The translations under genes and the position numbers were made by a program. The notes below the pieces were generated by a model. It was given only the letters and a program-made list of their open reading frames with translations. It ran no database searches and was not told the origin of the DNA. This document shows, one piece after another, positions 1 to 7,134 of a stretch of 45,025 nt of DNA. How positions within the stretch are numbered: position 1 is the first letter of the stretch; every line of letters begins with the position of its first letter. This DNA is from a virus. The stretch spans positions 1 through 45,025 of IMG/VR virus record IMGVR_UViG_3300036850_000251; one strand, 5' to 3'.

Positions 1-127
1 CTCCGGCGTGCTCCCGCCCTCCTCGTGCCGGCACTTTTGGAGCGTGCCTTCGGCCACATGTTGCTGATTTGACTTGCGGTTACGGCCGCCGGAATTCCGA
101 GTGCCCGGCATCTCGAGGTCCCCCTAT
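1..127. repeat. Terminal direct repeat, left copy
   Basis: These 127 bases are identical to the last 127 bases of the window (44899-45025). The length equals a common maximum assembler k-mer, so the repeat most likely marks closure of a circular or concatemeric molecule and not a biological terminal repeat. The minus-strand start of the small terminase gene lies in it (ATG complement at 109-111 here and 45007-45009 in the other copy), so gene order continues from 243 leftward through 1 into 45025. Confidence 0.95.
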
Positions 128-242
128 TAGGCGATTTCATTTGCTGCACGCGCGCGCGAGAACCACGCCCGCGGTCCGCAGGCGCCGCAGGTTGCAGAGT
201 TTTGACCCCGCCCCCTCCCGGCGCCGACAACGCTGTGATGAA
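112..242. other. Intergenic gap upstream of terS, candidate cos region
   Basis: This is the only sizeable non-coding gap between the HNH/small-protein genes and terS. It contains a C-rich block (complement GGGAGGGGGCGGGG, about 208-221) and the terS ribosome site (GGGGGA seven bases before ATG, complement). In HNH-assisted cos phages the packaging site usually lies next to terS, so this is the best place for cos. That is inference from position; no cohesive end can be read from the sequence. Confidence 0.35.
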
Positions 243-503
243 TTACGCGAGCGCGCCGACGACACCGAGCCGCGCGCGTCGCGCTCGCGCGGTGTCACGA
301 TCGATCGCGTCGGCCAGCCGTCGAACCAACGAGCTCGTTGGTGTGAGCTCGCCGGCGACGCCCCATTCCATCTCGGTGGTGATGGCGAACGCGCGCGCCT
401 CGTTCACCAGTTCGATTTCCACGAGCTCGTCGCGCAGGTGCGCCGCCTCGAGCTGTGTGAGGCGCTGCACCATCAGCTGCAGCTCGCGTTCGTATGCGCT
501 CAT
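243..503 (-). CDS. Small hypothetical protein, 86 aa
   Basis: Unrecognised small acidic protein, predicted mainly alpha-helical, with a leucine/glutamate-rich first half (LMVQRLTQLEAAHLRDEL) that could form a short coiled coil. The ATG is preceded by AAGGA five bases upstream, which supports the start. It lies between a 62-aa protein and terS in the packaging-gene neighbourhood and is probably co-transcribed with the HNH nuclease and terminase. Function is unknown. Confidence 0.65.
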   Translation of the reverse strand: MSAYERELQLMVQRLTQLEAAHLRDELVEIELVNEARAFAITTEMEWGVAGELTPTSSLVRRLADAIDRDTARARRARLGVVGALA

Positions 504-513
504 CTCGTTCCTT

Positions 514-702
514 CTAATCGCCAGTTGTCTTGGCGAGCCGTTTCAACATGTAGATGCGCGGGCGCACGATGCGTGTGTAGCGCTCGCGCCGGTAGTCACG
601 GTCCCACGCTTCTCGATCCAATCGAGCGATGTATCGCCGCACCAGGGCATGCTGAATCTCCTCGCGCTGGGCCGGCGTCAGCTCCTCGAACGTCGGCGGC
701 AT
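514..702 (-). CDS. Small basic hypothetical protein, 62 aa
   Basis: Small helical protein rich in Arg and Glu, starting MPPTFEELTPAQREEI and ending in a basic segment (RPRIYMLKRLAKTT). The start at 702 is chosen because its ATG overlaps the TGA of the HNH gene (TGATG) and has GAGG six bases upstream. A longer start at 735 would also be open. It sits between HNH and the 86-aa gene, so it may belong to the packaging cluster. No family recognised. Confidence 0.65.
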   Translation of the reverse strand: MPPTFEELTPAQREEIQHALVRRYIARLDREAWDRDYRRERYTRIVRPRIYMLKRLAKTTGD

Positions 703-1043
703 CACTGGCCTCGTTGGGTCTTGCGCGAATGGCATGAGTGACAGCGGCCGTGCAGGTTCTCGCGCGACCAGAACAATTCGGGATCGCCACGATGCGGAAT
801 TTCGTGGTCGACGTCCGTGCTGGCGGTGATGCGATCCTCTTTCAGGCAATCGAAACAGAGCGGCTCTTCGTCCAGTACCTGGCGTCGTAGGCGCAGCCAC
901 TTGGCGAGGCGGTACCAGCGACGCACCTCGAGGTTCGGGCGCTGCTGTTCGCGCTGCCGCGCGTGCTCAGGGCAACGGCCGTCGGTCGTCAGCCGGCCGC
1001 AGCGGGGCGAACCCGAGCAGGGACGCAGTGGGGCGACAGCCAT
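702..1043 (-). CDS. HNH endonuclease
   Basis: Phage HNH nuclease of 113 aa, the usual size for the terminase-associated type. Visible features: an N-terminal cysteine cluster (PCSGSPRCGRLTTDGRCPEH), a central basic region, a second cysteine pair (LCFDCL), then the HNH core VDHEIPHRGDP...ENLHGRCHSCHSRKT with the DH, N and H residues and a zinc-binding CxxC. The ATG at 1043 has AGGAAGG seven bases upstream and shares a base with the preceding stop (TGATG). In HK97-type phages such an HNH protein works with the large terminase in cutting at cos. The position three genes before terS fits that role. Confidence 0.9.
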   Translation of the reverse strand: MAVAPLRPCSGSPRCGRLTTDGRCPEHARQREQQRPNLEVRRWYRLAKWLRLRRQVLDEEPLCFDCLKEDRITASTDVDHEIPHRGDPELFWSRENLHGRCHSCHSRKTQRGQ

Positions 1044-1279
1044 CAGCAGGCCTTCCTGCGGCGAAGCGAGACGCCCCACTCGACACGTTTCGACAATTCG
1101 TGCGTGCCTGCCTCGAGGTAGCGCTGGCCACCACCGTTGCGGTTCACGCACACGGCAACGTGTCGTCGGCCGTCGACCTTCTGCACGTCATTGGTTATTT
1201 CGACACCGAGGCGATCGAACACGCAGTACATACGTGCTGCTCGTCGACGGTCGCGGCGCCGGCGCGCGTCGAGGACCAT
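1043..1279 (-). CDS. Hypothetical protein, 78 aa
   Basis: Unrecognised protein with an Arg-rich N-terminus (LDARRRRDRRRAAR) and a body reading MYCVFDRLGVEITNDVQKV, which looks like normal coding sequence. The ATG at 1279 overlaps the stop of the upstream fibre-adaptor gene and its own stop overlaps the HNH start (both TGATG), which argues for a real gene in a tightly coupled operon. An internal ATG at codon 17 is an alternative start. Function unknown. Confidence 0.6.
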   Translation of the reverse strand: MVLDARRRRDRRRAARMYCVFDRLGVEITNDVQKVDGRRHVAVCVNRNGGGQRYLEAGTHELSKRVEWGVSLRRRKAC

Positions 1280-1608
1280 CAGCGGTTCTGCACCAGGATG
1301 CGGAACGACCGCTCTTTCGTCTGCGCCGGCGTCTCGTTCGTGACGATGGTGTTGGCGATTTCATAGAGCCCGCCGACGGTGCCGGCAATCACGCGCAGCT
1401 GCGTGGTGCGAGCCAGGGGCGCAATGCCGGCGGCGGACTCGCTGTCCTTAGTGAGGGCCGTATCGCCACTCGGCCGAATCGCCCGGATCGCGAACGTGCT
1501 CGTGGCGATCTGGACACCGGTGGCCAAGTGCGCGTCCCAGTTGAATGTGAACAGCGTTTTATCGGACGGGTCTTTGACGACGAGGCCGCCGTCTTCAATC
1601 GTGAGCAT
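1279..1608 (-). CDS. Tail fibre-tail adaptor-like protein
   Basis: Virion protein of 109 aa. It has the layout common in phage fibre-tail adaptor proteins: a segment DPSDKTLFTFNWDAHLATG, then an IATSTFAIR strand motif, and an end of the type TKERSFRILVQ that resembles the close of an Ig/FN3-like beta sandwich. The start at 1608 has GGAG eight bases before ATG. It follows the adhesin gene and precedes the packaging genes. It overlaps the preceding gene by 220 bases in another frame. The family call is from memory of similar sequences, so moderately sure. Confidence 0.6.
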   Translation of the reverse strand: MLTIEDGGLVVKDPSDKTLFTFNWDAHLATGVQIATSTFAIRAIRPSGDTALTKDSESAAGIAPLARTTQLRVIAGTVGGLYEIANTIVTNETPAQTKERSFRILVQNR

Positions 1609-1778
1609 GTTCTCGTCTCCAGGATTTGCTCGGCGCCGATCGCCGCGACGTCGGTCAGGATCTCCACACCCCATGGGTAGCCCGTGCGCTCGCGCGTGTA
1701 GCGGACGATGGCCAGCACGATCTGTCCGCCGTGATAGAACGACACCCAGTCGCCGACTTCGATCTCCTCAGCTTTCAT
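1389..1778 (-). CDS. Small SH3/OB-like protein with long out-of-frame tail
   Basis: The first ~57 residues look real and compact (MKAEEIEVGDWVSFYHGGQ, then VLAIVRYTRERTGYPWGVEI), like a small beta-barrel phage protein. From about residue 58 on, the reading frame runs through the next gene and becomes Ser/Arg/Pro-rich, typical of a shadow frame. The start ATG follows directly on the TAG of the adhesin gene. Either the natural stop has been lost by a point mutation or indel, or the two genes truly overlap by 220 bases. Function unknown. Confidence 0.5.
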   Translation of the reverse strand: MKAEEIEVGDWVSFYHGGQIVLAIVRYTRERTGYPWGVEILTDVAAIGAEQILETRTCSRLKTAASSSKTRPIKRCSHSTGTRTWPPVSRSPRARSRSGRFGRVAIRPSLRTASPPPALRPWLAPRSCA

Positions 1779-3548
1779 CTAGGGCACCCGCAGTTCAGGG
1801 TCCGGACGCACGGTGATGGTCGTCGCGTCCGGACGCACGACGACCTCGGACGCGTCCGGGCGAATGTCAATCACGACGAACGCGGTCGCTAACAGGAACG
1901 CGATGGTCGGAACGGGAAGGCTCCACGATGAGGCGACCAGACGGGCCGCGTAATGCGCCGCCACCTGCTCCGCCGTGAGGGCCGTTGGATAGAACGCGAT
2001 CTCGTCGAGCACGCCGGCGGCGCGGCCGCCGTCCGCGAAAAATGCGAGCGAGTGGGCGATCCGCCAATTCGCACTCGACGTCGACCACGCGGCGGTGTCG
2101 CTGTCGGCGGCTTCGAGCACGCCGTTGACGTACAGCCGGCGGCCGGACGCGTCTCGCACCGCGACGACGTGGTACCACGTGCCGAAGGCGTACTGCGTCG
2201 TGCCGACCAGTGCCGTCGCGTCGGCCCGGCCGGTCGCCGCAGACCAGAAGACGAATTTGCCTCCGGCGCCGTCGATCTCTTCCTGCGCCGCGGCGAGCAT
2301 CATGGCGGGGTCGTGTGACACCAGGACGCTCAGGCGCCCGTCGTTCGGCTTGAACCACGCTTCGTAACTCGCCTCGACGCCGTAGGGAATCGGTGCGATG
2401 CCATTCACGATCGTGCCGCCCAGGAACTCCGCCGCGGTGTCCGTGCCGGCAATCGCGCCAGGCTGCTCGAAGTTCACCTCGTCCACCGGCACGGTGCCGT
2501 CATGGGCGCCGATCGCGTCGCTGACTGTGGTGGTGCCGATCGGGTCGTTGAGCCGCCAGTACGCCGCTGCGCCATCGGCGATCACGCGCTGGTCATACCG
2601 CGGCACGCCGACGCAGAGCGCGCCGACCGAGATGACCTGCGACACATTCAACGTGCTCGCCGGCAGGGCCCAGGCCGCGACCGCTGCCCCCGTGGCGACG
2701 GTCAGGTGCGCGGTGATCGCCGGGACGACCCATAACGTCGCGATGGCGGCGGCGGCGACCGACGTCGTGCCGGACACCGTCACCGTCGGGACGACCCATG
2801 TGCCCGTCGCCGAGGCGGCCGCGATCGCAACGCCACCCGGTAGCACACTGGCGCCGGGCGCCACCCAGGCGACGGTCGCAGGACTCGCCGGAATCGCGCC
2901 CGAGCTGATGAGCGTGGCCGACGGCACCCCCCAGCTCGCGGCCGCTGGCGACGCTGAGGTGGTCACGGTCGCATTGACACTCGGCGACGGCAGGGTCCAG
3001 GCCGCCACGGCCGCGCCTGCGGCCACACTCACCGGCGAGATCACGTCGGGTGCGGGGACCGTCCAACTGGCGGTGGCGGCGGCCGCCGAGATGCCGGAGC
3101 TGGCTTGTGCCGCGGGCAGAGCCCATGCCGCCGCGGCCGCGTTCGTGCCGATGGTGACGGGCGATTGCACCGTCGCCGCCGGTGCCGACCAGGTGCCGAC
3201 CGCCGCGTTTGCGCTGATCGAGATGGGACCGGGAACGACCGTCGTGGCCGGCGCCGTCCACGTCGGCACCGCCGCGCTCGCCGCGACCGTGACTGGAGAA
3301 ACGATCGTCGGCGCCGGCGCGGTCCAGCTCGCCGCCGCCGCTGTGGCGCTGATCGCCACGGTCGCGACGACGGTCGCCGCCGCGCACACCCAGGACGCCA
3401 CAGCGGCGGACGCACCAACCGTCTGCGGACTCGAGCCGCTGCTGTTTGTGAGGTAGTCGGGATCGAACGACCCGGCGCTGTCGACCTCGGGGTCGAACAG
3501 ACCTCGCTTGTGCAGCTCCGCGTCGAACAGGCCAGAGCGCGCCGCCAT
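1779..3548 (-). CDS. Repeat-rich tail adhesin with LamG-type lectin domain
   Basis: 589-aa virion protein, probably host-binding. Order of parts: a short N-terminal segment with GLFD and FDPDYLT; about 12 tandem units of roughly 22 aa, each with a small-residue stretch ending in Trp followed by an (A/V/L)P turn (residues ~44-310); a concanavalin-A/LamG-like domain (ADGAAAYWRLNDPIG, ASYEAWFKP, TWYHVVAVRD, RRLYVNGV, LDEIAFYPTALTAEQV); one more W-repeat; and a C-terminal triple RPDA/RPDP repeat. Laminin-G-like domains in phage tails typically bind glycans. It is one of three adhesin-like proteins in a row. Confidence 0.75.
   Translation of the reverse strand: MAARSGLFDAELHKRGLFDPEVDSAGSFDPDYLTNSSGSSPQTVGASAAVASWVCAAATVVATVAISATAAAASWTAPAPTIVSPVTVAASAAVPTWTAPATTVVPGPISISANAAVGTWSAPAATVQSPVTIGTNAAAAAWALPAAQASSGISAAAATASWTVPAPDVISPVSVAAGAAVAAWTLPSPSVNATVTTSASPAAASWGVPSATLISSGAIPASPATVAWVAPGASVLPGGVAIAAASATGTWVVPTVTVSGTTSVAAAAIATLWVVPAITAHLTVATGAAVAAWALPASTLNVSQVISVGALCVGVPRYDQRVIADGAAAYWRLNDPIGTTTVSDAIGAHDGTVPVDEVNFEQPGAIAGTDTAAEFLGGTIVNGIAPIPYGVEASYEAWFKPNDGRLSVLVSHDPAMMLAAAQEEIDGAGGKFVFWSAATGRADATALVGTTQYAFGTWYHVVAVRDASGRRLYVNGVLEAADSDTAAWSTSSANWRIAHSLAFFADGGRAAGVLDEIAFYPTALTAEQVAAHYAARLVASSWSLPVPTIAFLLATAFVVIDIRPDASEVVVRPDATTITVRPDPELRVP
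2624..3419 (-). repeat. About 12 tandem ~66-bp units coding a Trp-Pro repeat
   Basis: Protein-level tandem repeat inside the LamG adhesin. Units follow the pattern V/I-x-A-x-A-A-x-x-x-W-x-x-P-x-x-x-V, about 22 residues each. Examples are VAASAAVPTWTAPATTV and ISANAAVGTWSAPAATV. The units are diverged at DNA level, so the array is old and not a recent slippage product. It probably forms a beta-rich stalk. Boundaries are approximate. Confidence 0.75.
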
Positions 3549-3554
3549 CGAGCC

Positions 3555-4880
3555 TTAGAAGCTGATGACTACGGCGTAACCCGCGCCGCCCACGCCGCCC
3601 GCGCCGCCGAGGCCGGGATTCTGTCCGACGCCGCCACCGCCGCCACCACCGCCACCGCGGCCACCGTTGCCACCGGCGCGTCCCGCGGTCGAGGCCGTCA
3701 CTGTCGTTCCGCCGCCGCCGCCGCCGCTGCCACCCTTCGTGGAGTCGCCATCGGCGCCGTTCGCGCCGACCGTGGGCGCCGCGCCATCGGTGCCGACCGC
3801 GCCGCCGCCACCAGCGGCGTACGCGTTGGCCGCGCCGCCCGCGCCGCCCGCGATCACCGCCGGGGTTGAACTGTGCGAGCCACCAGCCCCGCCGCCGCCA
3901 CCGCCGAACAGCGAGCCGCCGCCGAGCGAGCCGGCGACGGGCGTGGCGGCGATGCCGGCGCCGGCGCCGCCGCCGAACTCTGCGTTGCCTGTGGTCGACA
4001 CCGCAACCGTGCCGGTCACGCCCTGTCCACCGACGCCGTCCGTCGCCGCCGTGGGCTTGCCACCTGTGCCGCCCGACGTCGTGCCGACTGCGCCCGCGCC
4101 GCCTGTGCCACCGCCGCCGCCGCCGCCGGTGACGACGGCCGAGATCGCGCCGCCGCGGCCGCCGCCGCCCCCGTAGGCCGTCGCCTTCGTGCCGAACGAG
4201 GTGTTGCCGCCGTTGCCGCCGTCGCCGCCCGCCGCGCCGGCCGCGCCCGGCGCACCCGCGGTGCCGCCAGCGCCGATCGTCACCGTTTCGGTCGCGCCGA
4301 GGTCGGACGAGATGTACGTCTCGCGCATGAATGCGCCGCCGCCACCACCGCCACCGCCCTTCGCCACGACCGCGGTCGCCAGCGACGCGCCGGCGCCGCC
4401 GCCGCCGCCCGCGCCCCACAGCTTGACGTGCGTGACTTTGGGAACGAACGTCGTCGGCTTCGTCCAGGTGCCGCTCGCGGTGAAGACCTGCACGTCGACC
4501 GTGAGCGCGCTGGCGCTGTAGACGCCACCGTTCGCGTTGTAGTGGAAGAACACGCCCTCGCGCATCACCAGCTCTTCGCCGGCGAGCAGCGTGCACTTGT
4601 GCAGCTGATAGGCGGTGCCGTTCTGGTTGTAGCGCAACGTGACGTCGTTGCCGTTGCTCGCGTGCGCGTTGCGAATCGACAGAAACTTCACGTTCCGCAC
4701 GGTCGACGCCGCCGGCGAGCCGACCACGTCGGTCGTCGTCGCGGACGTGATCGACGTGTTCTGCTTGCCGGGCGTGAACGCGTCGGCGAGGTCATCGACG
4801 TAGGACGCGTGCACGTGCAGGTCGGCGCTCGAGGTGGAGATCAGATCGAGCTTGTCGGTGGTTGCGGCGAGATTAAGCAC
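3555..4880 (-). CDS. Glycine-rich tail fibre tip/adhesin
   Basis: 441-aa protein. Its N-terminal ~150 residues are a beta-rich virion domain (DKLDLISTSSADLHVHASY; LRYNQNGTAYQLHKC). This is followed by FTASGTWTKPTTF and KLWGAGGGGGAG, then ~270 residues dominated by Gly/Ala runs, closing in GYAVVISF. The layout matches the 'glycine-rich domain' adhesins whose runs can pack as poly-glycine II sandwiches, as in phage S16 gp38. The gene begins at GTG (880-878 of the 4.8-kb block). It lies between two LamG-like virion genes. Role as receptor-binding protein is inferred. Confidence 0.75.
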   Translation of the reverse strand: MLNLAATTDKLDLISTSSADLHVHASYVDDLADAFTPGKQNTSITSATTTDVVGSPAASTVRNVKFLSIRNAHASNGNDVTLRYNQNGTAYQLHKCTLLAGEELVMREGVFFHYNANGGVYSASALTVDVQVFTASGTWTKPTTFVPKVTHVKLWGAGGGGGAGASLATAVVAKGGGGGGGGAFMRETYISSDLGATETVTIGAGGTAGAPGAAGAAGGDGGNGGNTSFGTKATAYGGGGGRGGAISAVVTGGGGGGGTGGAGAVGTTSGGTGGKPTAATDGVGGQGVTGTVAVSTTGNAEFGGGAGAGIAATPVAGSLGGGSLFGGGGGGAGGSHSSTPAVIAGGAGGAANAYAAGGGGAVGTDGAAPTVGANGADGDSTKGGSGGGGGGTTVTASTAGRAGGNGGRGGGGGGGGGVGQNPGLGGAGGVGGAGYAVVISF

Positions 4881-4883
4881 AGG

Positions 4884-5738
4884 TCAGAACCTCTGTTGAA
4901 GAGCCATGTCGCCGAAGGCGCCCGGCGTCGCTTGCGTCGTCCAGTAGTCGCCGAGCGTCACGAGGTGGTTCCACCACGACGGCGGCGGGTTCCACGACAC
5001 GCCGGGCGGATCGAGCTCGCCATCGACGAAGTCCGCGCCCTGCACGGTGAAGTTGCCGGCGACGCCGTAGTTGTAGCCGGCGCTCGCCTTGTTGATCATC
5101 GGCGCGACGGCCCACACGTCCCGTGTCCGCACGGGCATGTAGCTCCACATCTCGGCGGCGATCTCCGCCGGCGTGAGCGCGACGTTGCTCCACACCTTCA
5201 GCCCCGCCATGCTGCCGACGAAGCAGCCGCCGCCGTCGGTTTCAGAGGACCGGCTGTTAAACAGCTGCAGCCAGCAGTCGCTGTCGGGAAAGAGCGGCGG
5301 AATCAATTCGGTGTCGGTCGACCGCACGACCTCGACGCCGTCGAGATAGCCGATGGCGCGCACGTGCTGCCCCCCGCTGTCGGGCGTCAGCTCGCAGACC
5401 AGGGTGAAGTGGTGCCACTCGTTGTCGAGGATCGCCTGCACGCCGTCGACGTCGCTGTCCACGTCGCCGACGTTGAGGACGCGCACCGAGCCGGGCACGT
5501 GCGTGCCGAGGCCGATGATCTGATCGTCGCTTTCGCCGGCGCCGATGGTCGAGTCGCGCACGCAGATGATGTCTTGGTAGGCGTCCGTCGTGCCGCCGGT
5601 GTGGTAGGCCCACACCATCGCCGTAAACACCTTCGAGTTCAGCGTGACCCCGCTCGACTGATCGAGCTTCAGCTTCGGCGCGGGATTGGCGACGCTCCCC
5701 GTCGCCGTCGGCTGCTTGAGGCTCACCGGGTCAGCCAA
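4884..5738 (-). CDS. LamG/concanavalin A-like tail protein
   Basis: 284-aa virion protein with a jelly-roll lectin signature: FTAMVWAYHTGGTTDAYQD, NEWHHFTLVCEL, VRAIGYLDGVEV, GSMAGLKVWSNVALTPAEI. The family typically has the strand pair 'WHH(F/V)' then 'YLDG' and ends with '(K/D)VWxxALT', all visible here. It overlaps the 3' end of the upstream virion gene by eight bases and is followed three bases later by the glycine-rich fibre gene. Probably part of the adhesion apparatus. Confidence 0.75.
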   Translation of the reverse strand: MADPVSLKQPTATGSVANPAPKLKLDQSSGVTLNSKVFTAMVWAYHTGGTTDAYQDIICVRDSTIGAGESDDQIIGLGTHVPGSVRVLNVGDVDSDVDGVQAILDNEWHHFTLVCELTPDSGGQHVRAIGYLDGVEVVRSTDTELIPPLFPDSDCWLQLFNSRSSETDGGGCFVGSMAGLKVWSNVALTPAEIAAEMWSYMPVRTRDVWAVAPMINKASAGYNYGVAGNFTVQGADFVDGELDPPGVSWNPPPSWWNHLVTLGDYWTTQATPGAFGDMALQQRF

Positions 5739-6177
5739 CCGCTTCGTTGCTGGTGTAGAGCACCATCGTGTTGCTGCCCGAGGCCAGCGTGACGCCCGCT
5801 TGGTTCTTGATCGCGAACTTGATGTTGCACGGCGGGAGCGCGAACGGCGTGAGGGTGACGACCTTCTTCGCCGCGGCGCCCGTCTTCAGCTGCAGCACCG
5901 CGACCAGGAGGTGCGACGCGGGATTCGTCGACGACGGCCCGTCGTCGTAGTCCGTGCCGCCGTCCACCGACGGCACGAGGTAGACGTAGATGCAGGCGCC
6001 AGCCGTCGGGTTCAGCGAGCCGAGCGACAGCTCAATCCAGCCCCACCGATCGAGGTTCGAGGAGTTGTCATACGCGGACCCGAGCGTGGAGAACCCGGCG
6101 TTGGCCACCGAGTCCATCTGCGTTGAGAGCACGGTGCCGCGACTGGTCGGCGCCGCGCCCCACTTAATCGTTGCCAT
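5731..6177 (-). CDS. Virion-associated hypothetical protein, 148 aa
   Basis: Beta-rich protein of the adhesin cluster, starting MATIKWGAAPTSRGTVLS and carrying WGWIELSLGSLNPTAGACI, IYVYLVPSVDGGTDYDDG and LPPCNIKFAIKNQAGVTLA. Similar proteins occur beside phage tail-fibre genes. A function beyond a structural role cannot be assigned. The ATG is preceded by a long perfect hairpin in the 5' leader (6197-6218). It overlaps the next gene by eight bases. Confidence 0.65.
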   Translation of the reverse strand: MATIKWGAAPTSRGTVLSTQMDSVANAGFSTLGSAYDNSSNLDRWGWIELSLGSLNPTAGACIYVYLVPSVDGGTDYDDGPSSTNPASHLLVAVLQLKTGAAAKKVVTLTPFALPPCNIKFAIKNQAGVTLASGSNTMVLYTSNEAVG

Positions 6178-6196
6178 CGGTCCTCACGAAGAAGGC

Positions 6197-6218
6197 GACG
6201 CCGGCGAGCGCCGGCGTC
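6197..6218 (-). promoter_or_regulatory. Perfect 10-bp stem hairpin between virion genes
   Basis: GACGCCGGCG-AG-CGCCGGCGTC is a perfect inverted repeat in the 65-base gap between the genes ending at 6243 and starting at 6177. No U-tract follows on the minus strand, so it is not a standard intrinsic terminator. It could mark mRNA processing, stabilise the 3' end of the upstream message or attenuate transcription. Confidence 0.5.
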
Positions 6219-6242
6219 TATGTGCGCGCGCGGGCGCGTCGG

Positions 6243-6650
6243 TTACTGCTGCAGGTAGAAGATGCCGTCGGCGTTAAAGGCGATGGTGATGTCCCCGCCG
6301 TTCGTCGCGGTGTCTGTGATGTCAAGGATCGCGATCGGCGTGCTGCCCGCGTCGTTCGTCACGAACTTGAAGATGGCGACCCACCCAACCGTGCTGCCGC
6401 CGGCCACCGCCGTCCACGTCGGATCGGCCGCGTCGAACACGATCCGGTCGTTCGTCGTGTCCTTTGTCTTGGTCTTGCTGCCGAGGGTCTGGTCAGTGCC
6501 GATGGCCGTGTAGCCGGTCATCGTCGTGTCGTCTTTGGTTGGGGTGACCGAGGACGCGACGAGCCGCGCCTTGATGGTGTCCGAGGCCCACGTGATGGTG
6601 CCGCCGGACAGCAGGCCGTTCGCGCCTTCGTTCGTGACGAAATATGCCAT
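6243..6650 (-). CDS. Virion structural protein, 135 aa
   Basis: Small beta-rich phage structural protein: MAYFVTNEGANGLLSGGTI, IKARLVASSVTPTKDD, VAIFKFVTNDAGSTPIAIL, ending in IAFNADGIFYLQQ. This type of ~130-aa protein is widespread in siphovirus late clusters near fibres. The ATG has AGGAG ten bases upstream. It is the first gene of the adhesin cassette, following two HTH proteins across an 88-base gap (6651-6738) in which no clear terminator is seen. Exact role unknown. Confidence 0.65.
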   Translation of the reverse strand: MAYFVTNEGANGLLSGGTITWASDTIKARLVASSVTPTKDDTTMTGYTAIGTDQTLGSKTKTKDTTNDRIVFDAADPTWTAVAGGSTVGWVAIFKFVTNDAGSTPIAILDITDTATNGGDITIAFNADGIFYLQQ

Positions 6651-6738
6651 TACTCCGCTCCTGATTCCTGGTCTACCGCCGGCGGCCGCGTGCGCGGTCC
6701 GGTCAAATGTGTCGCGAGTGTGTCTCTCCGCGTTTCCG

Positions 6739-7002
6739 TCACGACAGCTCGGGGCCGGTCGGAATCCGCGGCAACCGCTTCCAGCCGATGGCCTGGAGGA
6801 ATTCGACGAACTTGTCGCCGTGAATGCGATACGTGACGCGTTTATTGAGCTCGAGGCGTTCGGCCTCGAGCTTCACCAGGGTGTTGCCGACATGGACGCC
6901 CTCGGTGACCGCTTGATGGACCCATTGCCGGGTCAACCCCAGGTAGTCGGCACAGGCGCGCGTTGTCAGTGGAGAGGTCAGCAGGGGACACACGTCGGCC
7001 AT
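6739..7002 (-). CDS. Excisionase/MerR-fold DNA-binding protein, copy B
   Basis: 87-aa protein with a winged helix-turn-helix of the excisionase/HTH_17 type: PLTTRACADYLGLTRQWVHQ is the HTH, followed by GNTLVKLEAERLELN and HGDKFVEFLQAIGWKRLP. It is a clear paralogue of the next gene upstream (7105-7509): both share PLTTR-CADY, LVKLEAE, RIH and EFLQAIGW/AFLQAIGW. Probably regulates transcription of the late region or the divergent Ku promoter; which one is not visible. Confidence 0.75.
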   Translation of the reverse strand: MADVCPLLTSPLTTRACADYLGLTRQWVHQAVTEGVHVGNTLVKLEAERLELNKRVTYRIHGDKFVEFLQAIGWKRLPRIPTGPELS

Positions 7003-7103
7003 AAACGCACGAGTCCTGGTTGTGAAGAAGGCGCAGCCGGGGAAGCGGCGCGAGCCGTCACCTAGCGTGGGGCATCACCGCCCGCCGATCAATGGCGGGG
7101 ATC

Positions 7104-7134
7104 CTCAGTTGCTCCGGTTGCTCCGGTTGACGTC
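7104..7134. repeat. 9-bp repeat tract (GTTGCTCCG), short copy
   Basis: CTCAGTTGCTCC, a further GGTTGCTCC unit, then GGTTGACGTCG. The same opening 12-mer, the same 9-bp unit in more copies and the same closing GACGTCG occur at 42521-42586. Here the tract ends the HTH paralogue gene (encoding NRSNRSN and the stop). There it is read in another frame. The shared identity is therefore at DNA level. Confidence 0.7.

Noticed and set aside
2593-4596. Long minus-strand frame of 667 aa
   Set aside because: Arg/Gly-rich shadow across two real adhesin genes; composition typical of out-of-frame GC-rich DNA.
3873-5792. Long plus-strand frame of 639 aa
   Set aside because: Antisense shadow of the glycine-rich and LamG genes, rich in Arg/Ala with no domain.
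6197-6218. Intrinsic terminator
   Set aside because: Strong stem but no U-tract on either side; the same is true of 19107-19136 and 24336-24355.
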